Positions 5,479-7,046 of a stretch of 7,046 bases of DNA are shown one piece after another. The translations under genes were made by a program, and so were the position numbers. This DNA comes from an uncultured Veillonella sp. Lineage in GTDB: Bacteria > Bacillota > Negativicutes > Veillonellales > Veillonellaceae. The first letter of the stretch is position 1. Each line of letters starts with the position of its first letter. The notes under the pieces were generated by a model. That model was not told the DNA's origin. It did no database searches and saw only the letters and a list, made by a program, of their open reading frames with translations. The stretch lies in the NCBI GenBank assembly GCA_959608595.1, contig CAUHTB010000033.1, positions 1 through 7,046 on the forward strand, given 5' to 3'.

Positions 5479-6861
5479 CTATATATCTTTCACAATCTCT
5501 GCTATGTATTCTCTATTTAACCAATAGCATTGCTTTGTTATATGTTGTCCATCGGGTAGCTCTACTTGATCTTTGCCATCTCTAGCCTTAGGACGAATAT
5601 GACAAACACCATTAAAGCTAGCACCTGGTAAATTATTTGATACACCATTACGTACAGGAGTAAGTTGAACCCCTTCTTCCAAAATAGCTTTTGTTGTTTT
5701 CCAAAGATCTTTGAGCTCATGCTCAATTACAACCTCTGGCATATTCCACAGCATAATTCCTTTTAAATAAGGTTCTCTATTTTTATTTTCCTTCTCAGTC
5801 TCATCATATTGAAATACTACAAATAGATATTTTGTATACTCAAATTTTTCATAAAGCTGAGAGTCTTCCCATGCATCGTTAACCCAACGATGAAAGTCTA
5901 TTTGTTCAAAGGACATGTGTTCCTTTGGGATTCCAGTAGGCTCAAGTCGTATGGTTTTAAACTTAATATTTGCTTTACTAAACTCTCTAAGTGATTCTAA
6001 CTTAGTCCCTTTTACACCCAAAACCGCACTAATAAGATTGGCATTAAAAGCCTTATTTTTAGTTACTGGAATATCTACGAGTTTTGCAATTTCAGATACT
6101 CGTTTACCAATATATGGAGCGAATCGTTCTTGTAATAATTGTAATGTAGTCTTACTTTTAAGTTCATCAACATTAAATAGTGATGGTATTAATTGTCTAT
6201 CAATAACACGGCGAGCAAAGGCAGACATGTAAGAACTTTTAAGAGAAAATGCACGTTGTTTAGCTGGTATATTAGAAAATGGTTGTTTTCTTATGGACTT
6301 AGCATTAGCCCCTTTAGTACAGGCAGCCAAATACATCGTATCGCCTTCCGAAATATTATGAGCCTCACCAGCTTTAATCTTATCTATAATAGTCTGCCAA
6401 TCTTGCTTTATAATTTCTAAATCCACAGGATCAAAATTATGTAAAACAGACTTTATGATAGGAAAGTCCTTTTTATCTAATTCGTCTTTATATAAGTAAA
6501 ATATAACCAATAAATTCTTATTTTTTTGCCAAAATGATGATTCTTCAAAAGAGTCTTTATAATCCTCTTCATAGTTAATAATATTTAAAACTAACCGTTC
6601 TTTTGCAGAGAAGTCATTCTTTTTATTTTCTTTTATAGCAGTAACTTTTAGCTCTAAACCTAAATCAACAAAATCTGCTTCTGCTCTGCTATTAACGGCC
6701 ATTTTAAATAAGCCTTCTTCTAAAACCTGACCTATACCGCCCTTGTTTCCCCTACTATCCAGGCGATTATTTATATCAAACTCACCAACCGTTTTCCCCT
6801 CTGCAGATTCAGCTATATCTAATACTTCTTCAATAGAGTTATAAACCTTATCAGTGCCCAT
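5479..6861 (-). CDS. Sau3AI-like type II restriction endonuclease (MutH fold), predicted GATC specificity
   Basis: The protein should cut DNA at GATC. Its N-terminal part has the MutH/Sau3AI core: GGIGQVLEEGLF (41-52, with E49), D63, then E70-L-K72 in ADFVDLGLELK, giving the D-X6-E-X-K spacing of MutH (D70, E77, K79). SAKERLVLNIINY (85-97) follows, with K87 a likely fourth active-site residue. From memory, stretches such as IIKQDW, CTKGANA and KQRAFSLKS match Sau3AI closely. The C-terminal half (about 240-460), including MSFEQIDF and CHIRPKARD, matches the second, non-catalytic MutH-like domain of Sau3AI. The length of 460 residues is slightly below Sau3AI (about 489). ATG 6859-6861 has GGAGG (6870-6874) at 8 bases. 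The family is secure; GATC specificity is by homology. Confidence 0.94.
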   Translation of the reverse strand: MGTDKVYNSIEEVLDIAESAEGKTVGEFDINNRLDSRGNKGGIGQVLEEGLFKMAVNSRAEADFVDLGLELKVTAIKENKKNDFSAKERLVLNIINYEEDYKDSFEESSFWQKNKNLLVIFYLYKDELDKKDFPIIKSVLHNFDPVDLEIIKQDWQTIIDKIKAGEAHNISEGDTMYLAACTKGANAKSIRKQPFSNIPAKQRAFSLKSSYMSAFARRVIDRQLIPSLFNVDELKSKTTLQLLQERFAPYIGKRVSEIAKLVDIPVTKNKAFNANLISAVLGVKGTKLESLREFSKANIKFKTIRLEPTGIPKEHMSFEQIDFHRWVNDAWEDSQLYEKFEYTKYLFVVFQYDETEKENKNREPYLKGIMLWNMPEVVIEHELKDLWKTTKAILEEGVQLTPVRNGVSNNLPGASFNGVCHIRPKARDGKDQVELPDGQHITKQCYWLNREYIAEIVKDI

Positions 6862-6869
6862 TAGAATCT

Positions 6870-6899
6870 CCTCCCGTCATATATACATAAATTATATCA
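6870..6899 (-). promoter_or_regulatory. Endonuclease gene promoter (extended -10) and ribosome binding site
   Basis: On the minus strand TTGATATAAT carries an extended -10 (TG at 6898-6899, TATAAT at 6891-6896), but there is no good -35 box. The predicted start near 6885 gives a leader of about 24 bases with a strong GGAGG (6870-6874). Unlike the methyltransferase promoter, it contains no GATC. Confidence 0.5.
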
Positions 6900-7046
6900 A
6901 AGGTATTAAGAAATATACTAATTTAACTTTCACAGAGTATATTCATCTATAAATAGCGAATTACAAATATTAATACATGTTCACATAGCATAATTTCATC
7001 TATTCCTTATGATTCTCCGCTCTATACGTCTTTTTTGGGACCTAAG
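6900..7046. other. Non-coding AT-rich flank upstream of the endonuclease gene
   Basis: I find no credible gene, RNA or clear hairpin here. Two short minus-strand frames enter from the right edge and stop at 7022-7024 and 6996-6998. Either could be the tail of an upstream gene, but neither can be judged from so few codons. Confidence 0.4.

Noticed and set aside
6996..7046. C-terminal tail of an upstream gene entering from the right edge
   Set aside because: Two different minus-strand frames are open for 8 and 16 codons; neither is long enough to judge.
1..7046. CRISPR array, tRNA, rRNA, insertion sequence or attachment-site repeats
   Set aside because: Reading both strands I found no spaced direct repeats, cloverleaf arms, transposase or terminal inverted repeats. 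Island boundaries could not be defined.

Overview
This is a low-GC bacterial window in which every gene I can support lies on the minus strand. The strong AGGAG-type ribosome binding sites, TATAAT -10 boxes and hairpin-plus-U terminators suggest a Firmicutes-type genome. A Negativicutes host such as Veillonella is my guess from the look of the proteins; nothing in the window proves it.

The gene order follows transcription, from right to left. At 6861-5479 is a restriction endonuclease that closely resembles Sau3AI (GATC-cutting, MutH fold). It is followed at 5394-4099 by a C5-cytosine DNA methyltransferase. The two form a type II restriction-modification system, each with its own promoter, and a hairpin terminator closes it directly after the methyltransferase stop. 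Next come a small predicted secreted protein (4044-3499) with its own terminator and a small membrane protein with a split zinc ribbon (3365-2913), again with a terminator. A two-gene unit follows: a two-domain rhodanese-type sulfurtransferase (2693-1875) and a 74-residue membrane protein (1861-1637). The left end holds exodeoxyribonuclease III (1487-732, TTG start) and the nearly complete queuosine/7-deazaguanine gene queC (663 to the window edge).

The left part (queC, exonuclease, sulfurtransferase) is ordinary housekeeping. The right part (restriction-modification plus the secreted protein) is visibly more AT-rich and reads as an accessory insertion. The most interesting signal is the methyltransferase promoter. 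Its -35 box and predicted transcription start each contain a GATC, and a third GATC sits immediately upstream in a tandem TTGATC repeat. The presumed substrate of the enzyme is thus written into its own promoter, which suggests feedback control by methylation. I do not see a wholly new system here. No stretch longer than 300 bases lacks a gene; the largest gaps are 2694-2912 and 6862-7046.
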